Shown here: piece by piece, positions 34,869-44,765 of the stretch
Layout of the letters: each line of letters opens with the position of its first letter
How positions within the stretch are numbered: position 1 is the stretch's first letter
Assembly (NCBI RefSeq): GCF_013034685.1
Contig: NZ_WQGO01000005.1
Span: 186,001-250,000, forward strand
Length of the DNA stretch: 64,000 nt
DNA from: Ruegeria lacuscaerulensis
GTDB taxonomy: Bacteria > Pseudomonadota > Alphaproteobacteria > Rhodobacterales > Rhodobacteraceae
Direction: 5' to 3'
Translations under genes and position numbers: made by a program
Notes under the pieces: generated by a model
What the model was told of the DNA's origin: nothing
What the model saw: only the letters and a program-made list of their open reading frames with translations
Databases searched by the model: none

Positions 34869-36401
34869 ATGCCGCAGTCGGGGAATGTCCTTTTCATTGT
34901 CATTGATCAGCTTCGGGCAGATTGTCTGAGCGGCGCTCTGGCGGATTGTATCGAGCTGCCGAATCTCAGGGCGTTGACAGCTGATGCCGTCCGCTTTGAC
35001 CGCCATTTTTCAGTCACCAATCCCTGTGGGCCGTCGCGGGCATCTATCCTGACTGGGCAATATGCGATGAACCACCGGTCTGTGCGCAACGGAACGCCCC
35101 TGCGGCATGACACGCCCAGCATCGCATCGGAAATGCGAAAGGCGGGGTATCGCCCGATGTTGTTCGGCTATACCGATACTTCGGCGGACCCAAGGGCCTA
35201 TGATGCGTCAGACCCGATCCTCAAATCTTATGAGCATCCGATGCCTGGTTTTGATGAAGTGCTGGAGATGCGGTTGGAGGAGTCCTATCCTTGGCGCGCC
35301 CATCTGATGCAAAAGGGCTATGCGTTTCAGGACTATTGGGATCTTCACAAGCCAACCGCACCCGACGGTGGCGCGCCAAGGCTGAACGATCCCGCACCTT
35401 ATCGGGCCGAGGACAGCGACACAGCCTTTCTGACGGACAGCTTCCTGAACCATATGGCGCCGATGGCCGGTCAGGGCTGGTTTGCGCATTTGACCTATAT
35501 CCGGCCGCATCCGCCGCTGGTGGCCCCGTCGCCCTATAACGACATGTATGATCCCGCCGCGTTGCCTTTGCCGATCCGGCACGCAGACGAGGCGCAAGAT
35601 CGCGCCATGCACCCGTTCTTTGAGCCGACCATAGACCGCCATAGCGCACGAGACGTTGTGTTGGGGTTCGATGAAGTCGAACCGAGTGATCAGAATATTC
35701 AGACATTGCGGTCCGTCTATCTGGGCCTGACCACAGAGGTCGATCACCATATTGGGCGAGTTATCCAGTTTTTGAAAGACAGTGGCCAGTATGAGCAGAC
35801 GCTTATCGTAGTGACCGCAGACCATGGCGAGATGCTGGGCGATCATCATAGCTGGGGCAAAATGACGGTGTTTGACGCCGCCTATCATACGCCACTGATC
35901 ATTCGGGTGCCGGGCAATCAGGCACAGGTCGGTCAGGTTGTGACCGTTCCGACCGAGTCCATTGATATCGCGCCCACCATCCTCGACTGGGTTGGCCGGA
36001 CGCCGCCCAATGCGATGGACGGACGGTCATTGCTGCCCTTGCTGACGGGGGACGCGCCCGAAGATTGGCGCAATTACACCTACAGCGAACTGGATTTCGG
36101 AGATCCGCAAGCAAAAACTCTATGGCAACAGCGGCTTGGAACCGGCCATAGCGCCTCGAACCTGTCCATCTTGCGCGACGCGCGGTTTACTTTGGTCGAA
36201 TTTGCCGCTGACTTGCCGCCCATTCTGTTCGATCACCAACAGTCCGGTGAAATGCAAAACGTAGCCAACGATCCCGCATATGCAACCGATCTGGCCCGTT
36301 TGGGGCGGCAGATGCTGCGTCACCGGATGCGCAATACGGATCATACGCTGTCCTTGCATTCCATCACCTCGGATGGACCGAAGGTGCAAAACCGCTATTG
36401 A
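34869..36401 (+). CDS. Sulfatase-superfamily hydrolase, phosphonate monoester hydrolase-like
   Basis: A 510-residue alkaline-phosphatase-superfamily enzyme. The nucleophile motif NPCGPSRASILTGQYAMNHR contains C53-G-P-S-R, the CxPSR signature converted to formylglycine. Metal ligands include D13 in VIDQLRADCL and the late pair in TADHGEMLGDHHSWGK. DQLRAD and the AMNHRSVRNGTPL continuation resemble phosphonate monoester hydrolases/phosphodiesterases more than aryl-sulfatases. No signal peptide, so it is probably cytoplasmic. Start at 34869 (MPQSG) after GAGAG; the frame is open farther upstream, but those residues do not look family-like. Exact substrate unknown. Confidence 0.85.
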   Translation: MPQSGNVLFIVIDQLRADCLSGALADCIELPNLRALTADAVRFDRHFSVTNPCGPSRASILTGQYAMNHRSVRNGTPLRHDTPSIASEMRKAGYRPMLFGYTDTSADPRAYDASDPILKSYEHPMPGFDEVLEMRLEESYPWRAHLMQKGYAFQDYWDLHKPTAPDGGAPRLNDPAPYRAEDSDTAFLTDSFLNHMAPMAGQGWFAHLTYIRPHPPLVAPSPYNDMYDPAALPLPIRHADEAQDRAMHPFFEPTIDRHSARDVVLGFDEVEPSDQNIQTLRSVYLGLTTEVDHHIGRVIQFLKDSGQYEQTLIVVTADHGEMLGDHHSWGKMTVFDAAYHTPLIIRVPGNQAQVGQVVTVPTESIDIAPTILDWVGRTPPNAMDGRSLLPLLTGDAPEDWRNYTYSELDFGDPQAKTLWQQRLGTGHSASNLSILRDARFTLVEFAADLPPILFDHQQSGEMQNVANDPAYATDLARLGRQMLRHRMRNTDHTLSLHSITSDGPKVQNRY

Positions 36402-36483
36402 AACGCACTGGCGCGTATGTCGCGCCTGTGCCCTCTACACCTGTGAAAGATCCGGTGCTACGCATATATCGGGGAGAACAGGT

Positions 36484-38379
36484 TTGGACTTAACTGACAA
36501 GAATATAAAGGCCATGACGACCGCGGGCCTAAACCTGATTGGTCAGGGGCTGTCGATCTATGACAGCCAGTTGCGGATGGTCGTCAGCAATCGTCCGTTT
36601 CAGGAAATGTTCGATTTGCCGGATCGCTTGGTCCAGCCCGGCGCGTTCTTTCATGACACGATCCGATATCTTGCCGAACTTGGCGAATATGGCGACGTAG
36701 CCGATGTCGATACAATCGTAGAACAACGTGTCCAACAGGCACTTGCATTCGAACCCCACTATATGGAACGCGTGCGGGCCAATGGGCAGGTGATCTCGGT
36801 CGAGGGGGCGCCGCTGCCCAAAGGTGGCTGGGTCGCCGTTTATACCGACATCACCAACACCAAACAGGCCGAGGCCCTGTTGCGCGCCCGATCCGAGGAA
36901 TTGTCCGAACAACTTCTGGACCGTGCCGAAGAATTGACGGCAACAAACCGGAAACTGGCTGCGACGATCTCGGCGCTGGAGGAAGCCAAACGCCAGTTGA
37001 CCGAGATCGAAGCCCGTACCCGGATGACGACCGAGATGATGCCAGCCCATATCGCGCATCTGGATTCCGAGGGTCGCTATGATTACTCGAACCGCCGTCT
37101 GAGCACCGTACTGCCCGGCCGGCCGTCCGATATACTTGGGATGCATATTTCGCAAGCGTTGGGATCGGCCACATATCTCCGGGTCGAAGCGCATTTGCAA
37201 AATGCCTATTGCGGAGAACCTTCGGTTTTTGAGTTTAACGAGGATCAGGATTCTCGTCGCATTCGGGTCTCGTTCACGCCAGATGGCGAAGGAGGCGTAT
37301 ATGTCATGTCGGTGGATATCACCGAAGAAACGCAGGCCAGAGTCGCACTGCAACAAACACGCCGTCGGGCGATGGCTGCGCAGATGACCAGCGGGCTGGC
37401 GCATGATTTCTCGAACCTGTTGACGATCATTCTGGGCATACAGTCGCGGCTGCAAAAGATGGATCTGCCCGAAAGCGCCCGAGAACTGGTGGCCGCCACG
37501 CAACAGACGGCGCGCCGAGGCGGCCAGCTTCTAAACCGCATCGCCGACATGACCGGCAGCAGAACGCCGCAGCCCAAGGCAACCGATATGCGAGGTTTGT
37601 TAGAGGATTTGCGTATCCTTGCCTCACCCTCTCTGCCACGCGGCGTGGGTCTTTCGGTGGTGAATACTCTGCCAGATGAGGCGCTGATGCTGGATCCGGG
37701 CATGGTGCAGGACGCATTGCTGAACCTGGTTCTGAATGCGCGCGATGCCTGTGGCGGCTCCGGGCAAGTGACGATCAGTGCACATACGATCGGGACGATC
37801 TGGATCGAAATTGCGGTGTCCGATACCGGCCCCGGTTTCTCGACCGAGGCGCTGGACAAGGCCCTGAACCCGTTCTTTACCACCAAGGGCGACAAAGGGT
37901 CGGGCCTGGGGCTGCCAATGGTCTATGACACGGTGAAATTGGCCGGCGGCGATCTGAGCCTGCGCAACACGCCGTCCGGTGCATCCGTCGTTCTGCGGCT
38001 GCCCTATCGTCCCGCGCCGCCGGTGCAGGAAGGGTTGGTCTTGTTGGTCGAAGACAGCGATGCCTTGCGCCAGGACTTTCGCGATATGCTGATTGATCTG
38101 GGGTTCACTGTGATCGAGGCCACCTCTGCCGATGAAGCGCTGGCTTTGACCAGTGACCTGAACGACATCGCGTTGGTTTTGTCAGATATTCGGCTTGAAG
38201 GGGATGCAACCGGTTTGGACTTGCTGACACGGATGCGGTCACGTTTACCAACAATCCTGATGACATCCCTGCCATATTCCGACCCGTTACACCGCGAAGC
38301 TCTGACGCGCGCCCCTGTTCTGCGCAAACCCTTTACGCGGGCACAACTTTCCGCCCTTCTCCGATCCGAGGTTGCTTGA
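36484..38379 (+). CDS. Hybrid sensor histidine kinase with PAS domains
   Basis: A 631-residue soluble kinase. A PAS domain (about 12-127, GQGLSIYDSQLRMVVSNRPF ... WVAVYTDIT), a coiled coil (127-182), a second PAS-like domain (182-282), a HisKA-type helix with H307 in SGLAHDFSNLLTIILGIQ, an ATPase domain (NLVLNARDA, DTGPGFS, GSGLGLPMVYD) and a C-terminal receiver with D568 in VLSDIRLEG. TTG at 36484 is taken as start because GGGGAG precedes it; ATG 36514 is the alternative. No membrane helix, so it senses an internal signal. It overlaps the response-regulator gene. Confidence 0.87.
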   Translation: MDLTDKNIKAMTTAGLNLIGQGLSIYDSQLRMVVSNRPFQEMFDLPDRLVQPGAFFHDTIRYLAELGEYGDVADVDTIVEQRVQQALAFEPHYMERVRANGQVISVEGAPLPKGGWVAVYTDITNTKQAEALLRARSEELSEQLLDRAEELTATNRKLAATISALEEAKRQLTEIEARTRMTTEMMPAHIAHLDSEGRYDYSNRRLSTVLPGRPSDILGMHISQALGSATYLRVEAHLQNAYCGEPSVFEFNEDQDSRRIRVSFTPDGEGGVYVMSVDITEETQARVALQQTRRRAMAAQMTSGLAHDFSNLLTIILGIQSRLQKMDLPESARELVAATQQTARRGGQLLNRIADMTGSRTPQPKATDMRGLLEDLRILASPSLPRGVGLSVVNTLPDEALMLDPGMVQDALLNLVLNARDACGGSGQVTISAHTIGTIWIEIAVSDTGPGFSTEALDKALNPFFTTKGDKGSGLGLPMVYDTVKLAGGDLSLRNTPSGASVVLRLPYRPAPPVQEGLVLLVEDSDALRQDFRDMLIDLGFTVIEATSADEALALTSDLNDIALVLSDIRLEGDATGLDLLTRMRSRLPTILMTSLPYSDPLHREALTRAPVLRKPFTRAQLSALLRSEVA

Positions 38380-39080
38380 TGACACAGCCATTGGTCACCA
38401 TCGTCGATGACGAACCTGAAATCCGCCGCATCCTGACCGATGCCCTGGAAGATGCCGGGTTCCGGACTCAAAGCTTCGCCCGAGCCCGCGAATTCGAGGC
38501 GTCGCTAAAACGCGCCACACCCGATGTCTGCCTTGTGGATCTGTCTCTGCCCGACACGGACGGCTTGGCGCTGGTGCACCGGTTGGCGTTGGAGCAAGGC
38601 GCGGCAGTCATCATCATTTCCGGCCGAGCGCAAGTTCAGGACCGCGTCACAGGGCTTGAATTGGGGGCCGATGACTATATCACCAAACCCTTTGATCCTG
38701 CCGAAGTTGTTGCGCGTATCCGCGCCCGATTGCGATCGCCGCGGGTACAGGCCGTGCAGTCGGATACGGCCCGCTTTAACGGCTGGTCGGCTTATTTCGA
38801 TCGCTACATCCTTGAGAACGAGGATGGTGCGGAAACTTCGTTCAGCCATGCGGAAGGCGAAGTTCTACGACTGTTTCTTGAAAGTCCTAAACGCTTGATC
38901 AGCCGCGCTCAGATGCAAGAGGCGCTGGGTGGGGGAGCCGGTGACAGTTTTGACAGGGCCATGGATGTGCGCATATCTCGGCTGCGGACGAAGCTGGGTG
39001 AAGACCCTAAAAACCCGCGTCTGATCAAGACGATTTATGGCGCAGGCTATATTTTTCTGGGGGATGTTGAGTGGGCCTGA
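38379..39080 (+). CDS. OmpR/PhoB-family response regulator
   Basis: A 233-residue regulator. Receiver domain 1-120 with D10-D11 in VTIVDDEPEI, phospho-acceptor D54 in CLVDLSLPDTDG, and the conserved Lys in DDYITKPFDP. The C-terminal winged helix has LISRAQMQEALGGG, DRAMDVRISRLRTKLGEDPK and the final IKTIYGAGYIF. It starts in a TGATG overlap with the kinase stop, so the two form one signalling unit. Target promoters unknown; the sulfatase gene upstream and the secretion cluster downstream are candidates by position only. Confidence 0.93.
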   Translation: MTQPLVTIVDDEPEIRRILTDALEDAGFRTQSFARAREFEASLKRATPDVCLVDLSLPDTDGLALVHRLALEQGAAVIIISGRAQVQDRVTGLELGADDYITKPFDPAEVVARIRARLRSPRVQAVQSDTARFNGWSAYFDRYILENEDGAETSFSHAEGEVLRLFLESPKRLISRAQMQEALGGGAGDSFDRAMDVRISRLRTKLGEDPKNPRLIKTIYGAGYIFLGDVEWA

Positions 39081-39086
39081 TCGGAC

Positions 39087-39107
39087 GGTCTCATAGTCGT
39101 CGAGACC
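39087..39107. terminator. Hairpin between convergent response-regulator and adaptor genes
   Basis: GGTCTC (39087-39092) and GAGACC (39102-39107) with a nine-base loop, seven bases after the regulator stop. Short stem, no clear T-run. Confidence 0.35.
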
Positions 39108-39152
39108 CCGCTGCCCAGTTTGTACATGAGATGCGGAGACTTTCAGACGGGA

Positions 39153-40463
39153 CTATTCGCGAAACGCTTGGTCTTTGACTTTGACGACGGGACGCAAAAC
39201 GTAGTCCAGCACGGTTTTCTTGCCCGACAAAATATCCACTTCTGCGATCATGCCTGGGATAATTTCCACTTCTACACCATTGGCATCCAAAATCGAGTGT
39301 TTGGTCTGAATTTCGACGACAAAAACCTCTTCGTCATTTCGCTCGGACCGGGTGATGGTGTTGGCTCCAATCCGCGTGATCTGGCCATCCAATGCACCAT
39401 AACGGGCAAAGTCGTAGGCCGTAATCTTTACTTTGACCGGCTGCCCTGCGCGTAGAAAGGCGATATCTTCCGGTTTTACATAGGCTTCGACCAGCAAGCG
39501 ATCGTCGAGAGGGATAATCTCGATCAACTCTTCTCCGCTTCTGGCCAGCCCTCCGATCGTAGTACGGTAGATCCGATTAACCACGCCGCGCATTGGGGAT
39601 TTGACTTGGGCACGTTCGGCACGATCCTTAAGGGCCGGTAAAAGAGGTTGTAGGGTCGCAAGTTCTGCCGTGGTGATCGCCAAATCGGTCAATGCTGCGC
39701 TTCGAAACCGGCTTTGCGCTGCTAAAATCCGATCGTCAATTTCATCCAGCCCGGTTTTCAAGCGATGCGTGATCGCAACAGCCCGTGTAAGCCGCCCCTC
39801 CCATTCGGCCTCATTTCGTCGCAACGTCAGCAGTGTCGTCGCAGGTTCCATACGCTGTTCGACCAATGGTGTCATGATGGCGCGTTCCTCTGCCAGTATT
39901 TGCAAGGTTTCGTCGGCAGTTACCTGATCAACTAAGCTTTCCTCGTATTCCCGGTGACGTTGTTGTCGTTGTCGCTCCAGGATCGCGATCTCAGATCTCA
40001 ACTCGGATTGCCGGGCGTCAAATAGGGCCGCTTCCGATCTGACGACTTCCGGCGCGCCTTCGACCAGCCTTGGCGCAAATCGCAATTCGGTTTCGTTTAT
40101 TTCCGCCTGCAACCGGTGGACTCTGGCCATCAAGCCAAAAGCCCTTTGTTGTTCCTGGTTGAGTTGGCTGTCTATTTGCGTGGTGTCGAACTCCATCAAC
40201 AATGCGCCCTCATCCACGATTTGGCCTTCTTTGACGTGCAGCGATCGCAATACGCCGGATTCTGTGGCGTCGATGAGTTGAACATTGGCTGATGGAACGA
40301 TGCGCCCGTCCACGCGTGTGACGTCGTCCAACTCAGTAAAATACGCCCAGAACCCTACTGTCAGCAGGCAAGCCAGAATTGCAAACAACAACACAGAACC
40401 GCGCCAAGGAGATTGCCCCCTTATTTCATTGACCAATGATGCAAAGTCAGGATGCTGCGACAT
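39153..40463 (-). CDS. Type I secretion membrane-fusion protein (HlyD/LapC family), system A
   Basis: A 436-residue adaptor: one membrane helix near 23-43 (GSVLLFAILACLLTVGFWAY), a lipoyl/beta-barrel start (VDGRIVPSANVQLIDATESG), long coiled coils (115-270) and a C-terminal barrel ending in the family RTX-exporter tail VLDYVLRPVVKVKDQAFRE. It bridges the ABC exporter and TolC. Start 40463 follows GGAGG and overlaps the ABC gene by 17 bases. Last gene of the five-gene adhesin/secretion run. Confidence 0.93.
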   Translation of the reverse strand: MSQHPDFASLVNEIRGQSPWRGSVLLFAILACLLTVGFWAYFTELDDVTRVDGRIVPSANVQLIDATESGVLRSLHVKEGQIVDEGALLMEFDTTQIDSQLNQEQQRAFGLMARVHRLQAEINETELRFAPRLVEGAPEVVRSEAALFDARQSELRSEIAILERQRQQRHREYEESLVDQVTADETLQILAEERAIMTPLVEQRMEPATTLLTLRRNEAEWEGRLTRAVAITHRLKTGLDEIDDRILAAQSRFRSAALTDLAITTAELATLQPLLPALKDRAERAQVKSPMRGVVNRIYRTTIGGLARSGEELIEIIPLDDRLLVEAYVKPEDIAFLRAGQPVKVKITAYDFARYGALDGQITRIGANTITRSERNDEEVFVVEIQTKHSILDANGVEVEIIPGMIAEVDILSGKKTVLDYVLRPVVKVKDQAFRE

Positions 40464-42594
40464 TCAGATGCCTCCCATTGGGGCGTGGCTGCCGCGTCAA
40501 AATCGATTTTGGCCCATCTGCGGCAACCTGTCCGTTTTCGATCACGATAATCCGGTCAACAAGCGCCAGAAGGCTGGTGCGGTGGGTCACGATAATCATC
40601 GTGTCGCGTTTGGTAGCGCTATGCAGGCGCTTTATGACCTCAGCCTCGGTTTTCACATCCATCGCGCTCGTGGGTTCGTCCAGTAAAAGTACCGGAGGAC
40701 GGCCAATCAAAGCCCGTGCCAAGGCAATGGCTTGGCGTTGCCCGCCGGACAATCCTTCGCCACGTTCGGCAAGAGGCTGGTCATAACCGCCAGGATGGTC
40801 GGCGATGAAATCTTCCACTCCGGCAACTTGCCCTGCGTCAATTAGGTCCTGATCTTGCGGCCTGATCGTGCCACTGGCAATGTTTTCACGGATCGTTCCC
40901 GAAAACAGCCATATGTCCTGAAGCACTGAACCAATGTTGCGCCGCAGGTCGCCTGGATCAATTTGTCGGATGTCTACACCATCCAGCATCACTGACCCTG
41001 CGCGGGGCTGGTAGAGACCCAGCAATAGCCGCGAGATAGTGCTTTTGCCCGACCCGATGGGGCCTAGAATTGCGACTTTTTCGCCAGCTTCAATTTCGAA
41101 GGACACATCGCTGAGGGTGTCACGGGTTTGACCAGGGTAAGAAAACGAGACGTTCTTAAATGCGATACGTCCTTCAATAGTGCCACGGGTGATCCATGTC
41201 CTCCCTTGAGGACGCTCGCTTTCTGCTTCCATCAGCGCGTTCAGATTGCGGTACGCGCTGAGCGCCTGATTTGCGCGTGTCAACGTTTGCGCGAGCTGCC
41301 CCAAAGGGGCGAGAGCCCGACCGGTCAACATGACCGAGGCGACAAGGGCACCCATACTGGTCGCCCCTTCGGTGATCAGAAAGACACCATAGAACACGAT
41401 CAAGACCTGGGCTGCTTGCTGAGTGAACCCTGTCAGGTTCAGAGCCAATTGAGTAATAGCTCGACTTTTTACACTGTGTGATGCCTGCCGTTCGACCGCA
41501 CCTTCCCAACGGCAACGCATCTGATTGGCAGCGGCCGTCGTTTTGATGGTTTCAAGTCCCGAAACCGTTTCGACCAAAACGGATTGTTTGGATTGCCCTC
41601 CGGAAAAGCTTTGTTCGGCCAACCGGGACAAAAACGGTTGCACGGCCAGCCCCGAAAGCAACACGATTGGCACTGCCATGGCCGGTATTATGGCAAGAGG
41701 GCCACCAACAAGGTGGATGACGAATACGAACAAAGCGACAAAAGGCAGATCAACGACAGCAACCAAGGTTGCCGAGGTGAAAAACTCGCGCAGCGTTTCA
41801 AACTCGCGAACTGTGCTGGCCATAGCGCCCGTCGATCCGGTTCTGGATTTCATCTGAATGTTGAGAAGGTGGTCGAAAATGCGTCGTCCCATCATCCTGT
41901 CCGATTTTTGACCTGCTCGGTCGATAAACCCGGCGCGCAACAGTTTCAGGACGAAGTCGAATACCAGTGCTAGACCGACACCAAGGGTCAATGCGATCAG
42001 CGATTCAGTTGCTTCATTGGGTAGCACTCGATCATAGACCACCATGATAAAGACAGATGTGGAAAGCCCGAGCAAATTTGCCACCGCAGCCGCAAGCGCA
42101 ACTTGCGTGTAGGACCAGCGGTTTGAACCAATGGCCGACCAAAACCAATGACCGGTCTCGGGTCTGAATGTCCTGTTGTGATCTTCGTTGTGCACGCGCC
42201 GAAACAATATCGCGTAGCCAGTGTAGATCGTTGCCAACTTAGCCCCTTCGATCTCGGTTATTTCGTTTCCCATCTTTGGGTCAAAAATCAGGAGATCGCC
42301 GTTTTCCGAAAAACCGTGAAAGACGACGGCGTGTTGATCTGTCAGAAGTAAAATTGCGGGCGTAAAACTACTGTCCAAATCCCCGAGCGCCCAACGCCCA
42401 TAACCGGCTTGCAACCCAGCATTCTGAGCCACCTCGAGCAGGTCGTGAATGGTCAGCCCGTCGCCGTCTCCGGTTAGTGCGGCATTCAATGCAGCGCTTG
42501 TAAGTGGACGATCGAGATGAGCTGCAACGTGCAAAAAACACGTTTCAAGCCCAGACGTTTTGGACGGCCCAATCAGAATTTGTTGTTGTGTCAT
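40447..42594 (-). CDS. Type I secretion ABC exporter with N-terminal C39-like domain, system A
   Basis: A 715-residue half-transporter. Residues 1-135 form a C39-peptidase-like domain (SGLETCFLHVAAHLDRPL, QHAVVFHGFSENGDLLIFDP); a Cys (residue 19), a His and an Asp are present near the positions used by active peptidases, so cleavage cannot be excluded, although LapB-like exporters normally use this domain only for substrate binding. Six membrane helices follow (from SVFIMVVYDRVLPN), then the ATPase with GPIGSGKSTISR, LSGGQRQAIALARAL and VLLLDEPTSAMD. It is the probable exporter of the adhesin encoded upstream. Overlaps tolC by four bases. Confidence 0.92.
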   Translation of the reverse strand: MTQQQILIGPSKTSGLETCFLHVAAHLDRPLTSAALNAALTGDGDGLTIHDLLEVAQNAGLQAGYGRWALGDLDSSFTPAILLLTDQHAVVFHGFSENGDLLIFDPKMGNEITEIEGAKLATIYTGYAILFRRVHNEDHNRTFRPETGHWFWSAIGSNRWSYTQVALAAAVANLLGLSTSVFIMVVYDRVLPNEATESLIALTLGVGLALVFDFVLKLLRAGFIDRAGQKSDRMMGRRIFDHLLNIQMKSRTGSTGAMASTVREFETLREFFTSATLVAVVDLPFVALFVFVIHLVGGPLAIIPAMAVPIVLLSGLAVQPFLSRLAEQSFSGGQSKQSVLVETVSGLETIKTTAAANQMRCRWEGAVERQASHSVKSRAITQLALNLTGFTQQAAQVLIVFYGVFLITEGATSMGALVASVMLTGRALAPLGQLAQTLTRANQALSAYRNLNALMEAESERPQGRTWITRGTIEGRIAFKNVSFSYPGQTRDTLSDVSFEIEAGEKVAILGPIGSGKSTISRLLLGLYQPRAGSVMLDGVDIRQIDPGDLRRNIGSVLQDIWLFSGTIRENIASGTIRPQDQDLIDAGQVAGVEDFIADHPGGYDQPLAERGEGLSGGQRQAIALARALIGRPPVLLLDEPTSAMDVKTEAEVIKRLHSATKRDTMIIVTHRTSLLALVDRIIVIENGQVAADGPKSILTRQPRPNGRHLNVAAS

Positions 42595-43928
42595 TGTCTT
42601 GCCCCCTGGGTCACGACCCCAAGGCCGAGAAGGTCCAAAATGTCACCTGTCAAACTGAGCGCAGCATAGTTCGTCAAAAAGAAATTCTGATCTGCCAGGA
42701 TCAGCCTTTCCTGAGCGTTTACATAGTCACGTTGGGCGTCGAGAATTTCGATGAGACTACGCCGACCTATGGTGAATTGCGCCCGCGCTGCCTCCACGCT
42801 GTCTTCGTTTGCCTTCGCGGCGATCTTGGCAGCTTGCAGTCGCTTGGCGCCGGCTTGCTGGTCAGAGCGAATAAAGTCAAGCTCGCGCCGGATATCTCGT
42901 ATCAGCGTCTCGCGCGCGAATTCGGCTTCGCTTACTCTGGTTTCAGCGGCAGAAATCGAAGCGCGGCGCTGGCCGGTGCTATCCAGCTCATAGTTCACGG
43001 ACAGGTCAATTCCGAAATCTGTATCATCGTCATCGTCGCGGTCTGCAAAGGCAGCCAATTCAACGCCCGGACGACGGCGTGCCAAAGCCGCTGTCAAATC
43101 TGCCTTAGCGGCCAATAAGGCCGCGTCTGCTCGTCTGACCTGAGGGCTGTTCACTACAATTTCCGTGTCTGTTCGCGTCAGCTTCGGCGCCTTTGCCGGC
43201 TTCGATAGATCCCCGGCCTGTTGGCCGAAGATGTCGCGGAATTGCGCTTCGGCACGGTCGATTCTGGCGCGTGCATCTGCGAGGCGTGTCTGCGCATCCG
43301 CCATTCGAGATCGCGCCGCCATGACATCCGCCGTTGATCCGGCACCAAGAGAGGACCTTTCAGTGATCTGGTGCAGGATATCTTCGTGAACTTCGACGTT
43401 TCGAACTGAAATGTTGAAAATCTCACGACGGCTGAGAACCGAAACGTACGCTTCGATTGCTGCAAGAGCTATTGCGGACCCTGTTTGCAGTTGGTCTCCC
43501 CTGCTTTCAAGGACGCGCGCTTTTGCTGCGGTTAGCTCACTGGAGGCGACCCCGCCATCATAGACGAGTTGGGAAATACGAACGTAGGGCGTGAAATTCG
43601 CAAGGTCGGAATCGGATCGTTGCGATCGAGCGCTGAGACCGAGATTTACTTGGGGAAGAAAAGCTCCACGTGCCGCTTCTTCGGTTGCGGTAGCTCTTTT
43701 ATAGCGGCTTTCACTTTCTGCAAGGCTCGGGTTGTTCTCGACCGCCTGCTTAATGCGTTGCCCAAAAGACGTTCGAAGCAGGGTCAGTGAAGGAGCAGTG
43801 GCCCCGCGACCGACTGCACCAGCGGAAAGAGACGAGTCGACATAAGATAAATCCGGTCCGAAAGCGCAAGCGGTAAGCCAGCCTGAGAGGATGAAGTAAA
43901 GGACCAGTCTTCTAGGGGATAGCCGCAT
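42591..43928 (-). CDS. TolC-family outer-membrane channel protein
   Basis: A 445-residue protein with a short N-terminal signal ending LTAC (Cys 21, a possible lipobox). It has the repeated helical TolC pattern: IKQAVENNPSLAESESRYKR, FLPQVNLGLSARSQR, AYVSVLSRREIFNISVRNVE, GAGSTADVMAARSRMADAQT and, near the end, GRRSLIEILDAQRDYVNAQE. It forms the exit duct of the secretion system A. It begins directly after the SapC stop codon. Confidence 0.92.
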   Translation of the reverse strand: MRLSPRRLVLYFILSGWLTACAFGPDLSYVDSSLSAGAVGRGATAPSLTLLRTSFGQRIKQAVENNPSLAESESRYKRATATEEAARGAFLPQVNLGLSARSQRSDSDLANFTPYVRISQLVYDGGVASSELTAAKARVLESRGDQLQTGSAIALAAIEAYVSVLSRREIFNISVRNVEVHEDILHQITERSSLGAGSTADVMAARSRMADAQTRLADARARIDRAEAQFRDIFGQQAGDLSKPAKAPKLTRTDTEIVVNSPQVRRADAALLAAKADLTAALARRRPGVELAAFADRDDDDDTDFGIDLSVNYELDSTGQRRASISAAETRVSEAEFARETLIRDIRRELDFIRSDQQAGAKRLQAAKIAAKANEDSVEAARAQFTIGRRSLIEILDAQRDYVNAQERLILADQNFFLTNYAALSLTGDILDLLGLGVVTQGARQ

Positions 43929-44738
43929 TTAATAACTACCGTTTTGTTGAATTTCGTTCCATTGGGCGAGGGCCATTGCGCCGAGGAAACCCGATAGATC
44001 TGAATTTTCGGTGTACGAGGTTTGGGCTTGACAAGTTGTCAGATTTCGCTCGGCGCTTGCCAGCCAAGCGCAATGAGACAACGACACTTGATGGGCGTGA
44101 ACCAGCCGCAGCGTTCCATCATTGATCAGCGCCAATTTATCTTTGTCGGTCAGGGCCGCCAGCTTTCCAGAATCTACGGTAAGAATACCTTCGGGAAATT
44201 CGATTCCTTCGTGCATTCCGGCGGATTGCAGCAAGTCAAACGTATCCAATTTATTGCAAATCGCTGCGGTTTTCTGTTCGTTTTGAGCCCGCATTTTTAA
44301 GAAGCCAAAGACCTGGCGCAGTTCAGGCGTTAGATCACCGCTGGCATTGAAGAAGGGTTCTCCATCCTGACCTACAAACCCCAGTGACTCGTCGACCAAA
44401 AGCCCCTCTGCGTTCAAGTCCTGCTTGGCTGGATCTTGACTGGTGCGCCAGCGAAAAGGAGGACAGCGCAAATCGGATGGAACATAGCCTGCCAACCATC
44501 GCCCATCATCTGAGACGAAAGGGGTGCGGGCGCCGCTTAGACTCAGCAAAGCAAAGGGGTGAATTTCAGTGCCCGCGCGCCGAAACACGATCGGAAAAGC
44601 CGCCGCAACCTGACGAATCTCTTTCTCGACGATCGGACATTCTGTGAGGTTTTGCGCAAAGCGAAAAGAGGTAAAACGTTTCCAGTATTTTCCTTGGTAC
44701 CTCGAAAACGTCAGTGGAAACTGACCGTTCTGTGCCAT
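43929..44738 (-). CDS. SapC family protein
   Basis: A 269-residue protein of the SapC family, first described beside S-layer secretion genes in Campylobacter. Visible family stretches are ECPIVEKEIRQVAAAFPIVF, LLSLSGARTPFVSDDGRWLA, GYVPSDLRCPPFRW and LLVDESLGFVGQDGEPFFN. No signal peptide or membrane helix, so it is likely cytoplasmic. Its role is unproven; here it lies between a giant secreted adhesin and its exporter genes, which supports a chaperone or secretion-accessory role. Start 44738 (MAQNGQ) follows GAGGTG. Confidence 0.88.
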   Translation of the reverse strand: MAQNGQFPLTFSRYQGKYWKRFTSFRFAQNLTECPIVEKEIRQVAAAFPIVFRRAGTEIHPFALLSLSGARTPFVSDDGRWLAGYVPSDLRCPPFRWRTSQDPAKQDLNAEGLLVDESLGFVGQDGEPFFNASGDLTPELRQVFGFLKMRAQNEQKTAAICNKLDTFDLLQSAGMHEGIEFPEGILTVDSGKLAALTDKDKLALINDGTLRLVHAHQVSLSHCAWLASAERNLTTCQAQTSYTENSDLSGFLGAMALAQWNEIQQNGSY

Positions 44739-44765
44739 ATTCACCTCATGCAGATATAAGACACC

